DNA of 64,000 nt, from NCBI GenBank assembly GCA_021442155.1, contig CM038229.1, positions 92,289,716 to 92,353,715 of the forward strand, written 5' to 3'. The notes under the pieces were generated by a model. The model saw only the letters and a list, made by a program, of their open reading frames with translations, ran no database searches and was not told the DNA's origin. The position numbers and the translations under genes are program-made. Of the stretch, positions 60,661-64,000 are shown piece by piece (within the stretch, counting starts at the first letter, position 1; each line of letters opens with the position of its first letter). The stretch is from Cymbidium sinense (lineage: Eukaryota; Streptophyta; Magnoliopsida; Asparagales; Orchidaceae).

Positions 60661-63600
60661 TGTGGGACACCAAACAAATCTTAGGGAGTACTTATTGAAG
60701 ATATTAGGTATGACATTAAGGAATGATGCACTATCTTAAAAGATAGAAATCATCACCTTTTAATGGACTTAATCACCTAATAAAGACTCCTAAGACATGA
60801 TGGGTCTTCGAATATACCAGAGATCTTTCCCCAACTTTACATGGAGAAGTAAAGTAGGGTTTAATTTAAGCCGAGTTCATTAAGTTCCCTATGGATCAAG
60901 CCCCCATAGTTAATTACATGTTAAGGAATGGGAATTTCTTAGAAATGCTCTCAATTAAAGTAGAAATTAAGGTCTTCAAAGATTTCAATGAAAAAGATGT
61001 CTTTTCCTCCATAGAAGAGGCCCTTAAAGGTTAAGCCTTCCCCTATCGTGAAAGGATAGAAACCCTCTCTTAGCAAGAGTGAAGCAATATGCATGCATGA
61101 TGTGAGACATACAACATTAAGTTAAGGGGCTACTAAATCTTTTAATTATCTTGATTTAATGCTTGGGCTTTATGTGAGGTTATGAATTATTTAAAACTTT
61201 AGTTATGAGTTGTAGTTGGGTAAAAGATTTATTGTCCCAATAAGCCTAATCGCATCTAGACCACACATTCAAACATCAATCATTTAATAAAATAAGGAAA
61301 AAATGCCATTTCTAGTACAAATCCTAAATAAATCATCAACAAATTTCCATAACTATCATGAAAAAATAAAAGGCTGATGCGGTCAAATACCGCCGTGCAA
61401 CCTGAAAAGAAAAGATGGGTAGCCGAGCTCTACCCTTATACAACCCAAAATTATAAAATAATAATTATAATTTATAATGAATGAATGCTATGGGGCATCT
61501 TCATTCTTCATTCTTCATTCTACATGGCTTCATTTCTTTCCTCTGATTTGATTTGCTCCACTTCAAAGGCATCACTTGGCCTCCTTGGACAAAGCCTTCT
61601 AGCCAATGCTCATCCTTATCCCCCATAGCACTTATCCTAATTTCTAATTGCAAAATTACATTAAGAATAGGAAAAGTAAATCTAACTACACCTGTAAAAC
61701 AAAGGTTAGTTAAACATACATACAATCCCAAGCAATTATATCATAATTTGGACTTAGTACCACGTACATGGTTAACCAAGCCCACCTATCCTAACCTGGA
61801 TTATGCTTGGGGGCTTAAGCAACCTACAAAGAGAGCATTTATATTTATTTTTAAGTGGCCCCTTAAGCATAATCCCATGCAAAAAATATGATTAGGCTAA
61901 TCACTACCTACCATCCAGTCTACGAGGCATACACCCTAAGATATAGTCTACAATAATACATCACAAACCAAAATATACATCATACCAAACATCTCTCTAA
62001 CATAAAGCTAGAAGTAGTGACTTTATTCTATTGTGTGTGTTAAGGCTTGTGTGGTATGTCTTGCTAGGCATTAGAGTTGTAGTTCTATAAATATAGAAAG
62101 ATTTAATTTAACATGAAGGGTTAGTTTCACTTAAAGTTATTTAATTAATTTGAGAATTTTAATTTGTGTTTTCTATTGTTTCATTTGATTACCTAGCAAC
62201 TAAGTGTTATAAAGAGAAGAAAAGTGGATTGACCTCTTTGATCCTTACCTTAAGCCACTTTCTAAAGCATGTTAATTTGATTTAGTTCCTTTTAGTGAAT
62301 GGCTTATTACACATTTTAACTTAATCCTAAGTTTAGGCTCACTTTAAATAATCTTATTTAAAATGAAAAGCATCTTAAGATTAATTCAATTGAATTACTA
62401 TCACATGACATATGTTCAATCATTGATTTCCATCACATGTAACATGCATATGATATTAATCCTAAATATAATTTGACATAAAATATGTTTTAACACACAT
62501 AGATGATGAATGTAGATGTGTATATTTGCAGAAAAGGAGATTTTCATTCATTAGCTAAATGCACATACAAGTGTATAAAAGTTTTAAGCAGATACTTTAC
62601 CATTGTTAAACTATGGGAATGAGGTAAAGACCTCCTTGGGACTACTTAATGCCTCACGTCCCTCGATTGTCCAGATTAGATATACCCACTATTCTTGAAT
62701 ACAAAAGAATGTACAAATGACTACAAGAATGGAAAATCATGCAAAAGTTGTATTTCTTTAAATTGAATTATTTATACATGTGAGCTAAAGTTGAATAGGA
62801 AATTTTCATTCATTAGCTAAATGCACATAGAAATGTATAAAAGTTTTAAGTGGATACTTCTCCATTGTTAAACCAACAGAGTGAGGTAAAACCCTCCTTG
62901 GGGCTACTTAAAGCCTTGCATCCCCAGAATGTCTAGACTAAATATACCCACTATTCTTGAATACACATGAATGTACAAGTGACTACAAGAATGAAAAATC
63001 ATGCAAAAGTTGTATTTCTTTCAATTGAATTATTTATATATGTGAGCTAAAGTTCTATCTAAATTCTAACATAGAAAGACATAGGAGTGAATCCAAACAA
63101 ATGTTGTGTCCTTTTCAAATGGACTATACTCAAGTTAACATTCAAACTTTATGTAAATCCATATAGACTAAAGAAAGAGAACTCCATATAACATGTTCTA
63201 AGCCATAGACACATGCAAGCTTATAAATATTTATAACTATTATCACTCCAAATATAATAGTCGACTTATAAACTTTTGAAAATAACTTTGATATAATAGT
63301 GATAATAGCCACACATATATTAAATTAGATCAACACCTGCAAGCTTGAAATAATGGGAACCATTTGATTTAGTTAATTTTTCAAAAGATGAATGCATGAA
63401 TCAAATGACATACAACATTTAATATGATTGGAGAAGAATAACTAAACATAAACACATGATTTCGTTCAATTAAATTAATTCCAAAGGACATTCATATCAA
63501 ATAAAATCATTATAGAAAACCAAAGTTTCTTATGTCACTTTTAACTTTTATGTTTGGATTTTATTAAATGAAATAAAAGAAAGTTTGCTGATCCTAACCC

Positions 63601-64000
63601 ATTCCCATGTTTGTGAATTTATTTTGTTTAATCAAATGTAATTATGGATTTTATGGATTAATTAGGTTGTAATATGCATTGAATCTACTAATTAACCCTT
63701 ACCTATGTTACCTTAAAGTAATTAATTAAATAATTATGATCCAACATGATATGCATGGAAAATAACTTGCAATGATCCTAAGAAATGAAAGAGCCTGATG
63801 AAATTAGCTCACAATTATTGATTAATTAGATTAAAAATTTAATTAATTACTTTTATTATTTTCCCACACATATGGATAAATCATAATTTCATTAACTCTC
63901 TTTAGGCTATTAAACACCTAAAGATCTACCCATGAATCAATTAATGAAGATCAGATGTGACTGTAATTTTAATTTGAATAATCAAATCATTAATTAATTA
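60661..64000 (-). mobile_element. Element X, right arm of copy 2 (continues past the window end)
   Basis: Starts TGTGGGACACC as in copy 1. It matches 23,203-26,480 with short stretches that copy 1 lacks (for example around 61,790-61,990). It includes the 255-bp tandem pair at about 62,530-63,055. Confidence 0.8.

Larger units (their letters stand above)
37895..64000 (+). repeat. Large direct repeat, copy 2 (about 26 kb)
   Basis: Second copy of the block seen at 1-26,480, about 0.37 kb shorter overall. Within the LINE B region this copy lacks many short pieces present in copy 1. In the right-hand X arm (about 61,780-61,990) copy 1 is the one lacking short pieces. The window end corresponds to about 26,480 of copy 1. 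Confidence 0.93.

Noticed and set aside
1..64000. LTR retrotransposon gag-pol, DNA transposase, tRNA, rRNA or CRISPR features
   Set aside because: Looked for characteristic motifs on both strands and saw none. All reverse transcriptase motifs present are of the LINE type.

Overview
The window is nuclear plant DNA. Four things show this: Arabidopsis-type telomere motifs (TTTAGGG), L1-type plant LINEs with a DUF4283/CCHC first ORF and an RNase H tail, a plant peptide-deformylase 1A pseudogene, and pieces of plant glycine-rich RNA-binding protein genes. The species cannot be named from the sequence. The DNA is AT-rich and repeat-dominated, and I found no intact host gene. Every coding region I recognise is a broken retroelement ORF or a pseudogene.

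Layout. A block of about 26 kb occurs twice in direct orientation: 1-26,480 (copy 1) and 37,895-64,000 (copy 2). The spacer between them contains a 100-N assembly gap at 30,320-30,419. Each block, left to right, holds: (i) the inner part of a repeat I call element X, broken off at about 2,190 / 40,235; (ii) about 16 kb of TTTAGGG-related tracts whose + strand is nearly free of C, interrupted by six retroposed inserts; (iii) element X again in the opposite orientation, from 23,203 / 60,661. The inserts are LINE A (only a 3' end), LINE B (essentially full length, about 8 kb), three 3' fragments of a glycine-rich RNA-binding protein mRNA (GRP1-3), and LINE C (broken in its endonuclease domain by element X).

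Key observation. All six inserts per block lie on the minus strand with the poly(A) end (poly(T) on +) pointing left. It directly follows TTTAGGG-type sequence on the same strand, and telomere-like sequence resumes after the 5' end of five of them. This is the geometry expected if reverse transcription was primed from the 3' end of the telomeric G strand, or if the elements target telomeric repeats in a fixed orientation. The telomeric tract itself begins where element X is truncated, as in a broken chromosome end healed by telomere addition. The block therefore reads as a fossil, now apparently internal, of a plant chromosome end extended by alternating telomere repeats and retroposons.

Spacer (26,480-37,895). 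This holds the outer parts of element X in inverted orientation, a decayed PDF1A pseudogene (27,280-28,265), the missing endonuclease piece of LINE C (29,924-30,319), the gap, another X end, a 1.8-kb island of about 300-bp tandem repeats (30,900-32,723), and AT-rich degenerate repeats.

Quality caution. The two blocks differ mainly by short deletions, often at CAG/CTG, in both copies, and one telomeric stretch of copy 2 (44,060-44,400) looks scrambled. This suggests uncorrected long-read errors, so many frameshifts may not be real. The block pair could also be a false (haplotypic) duplication.
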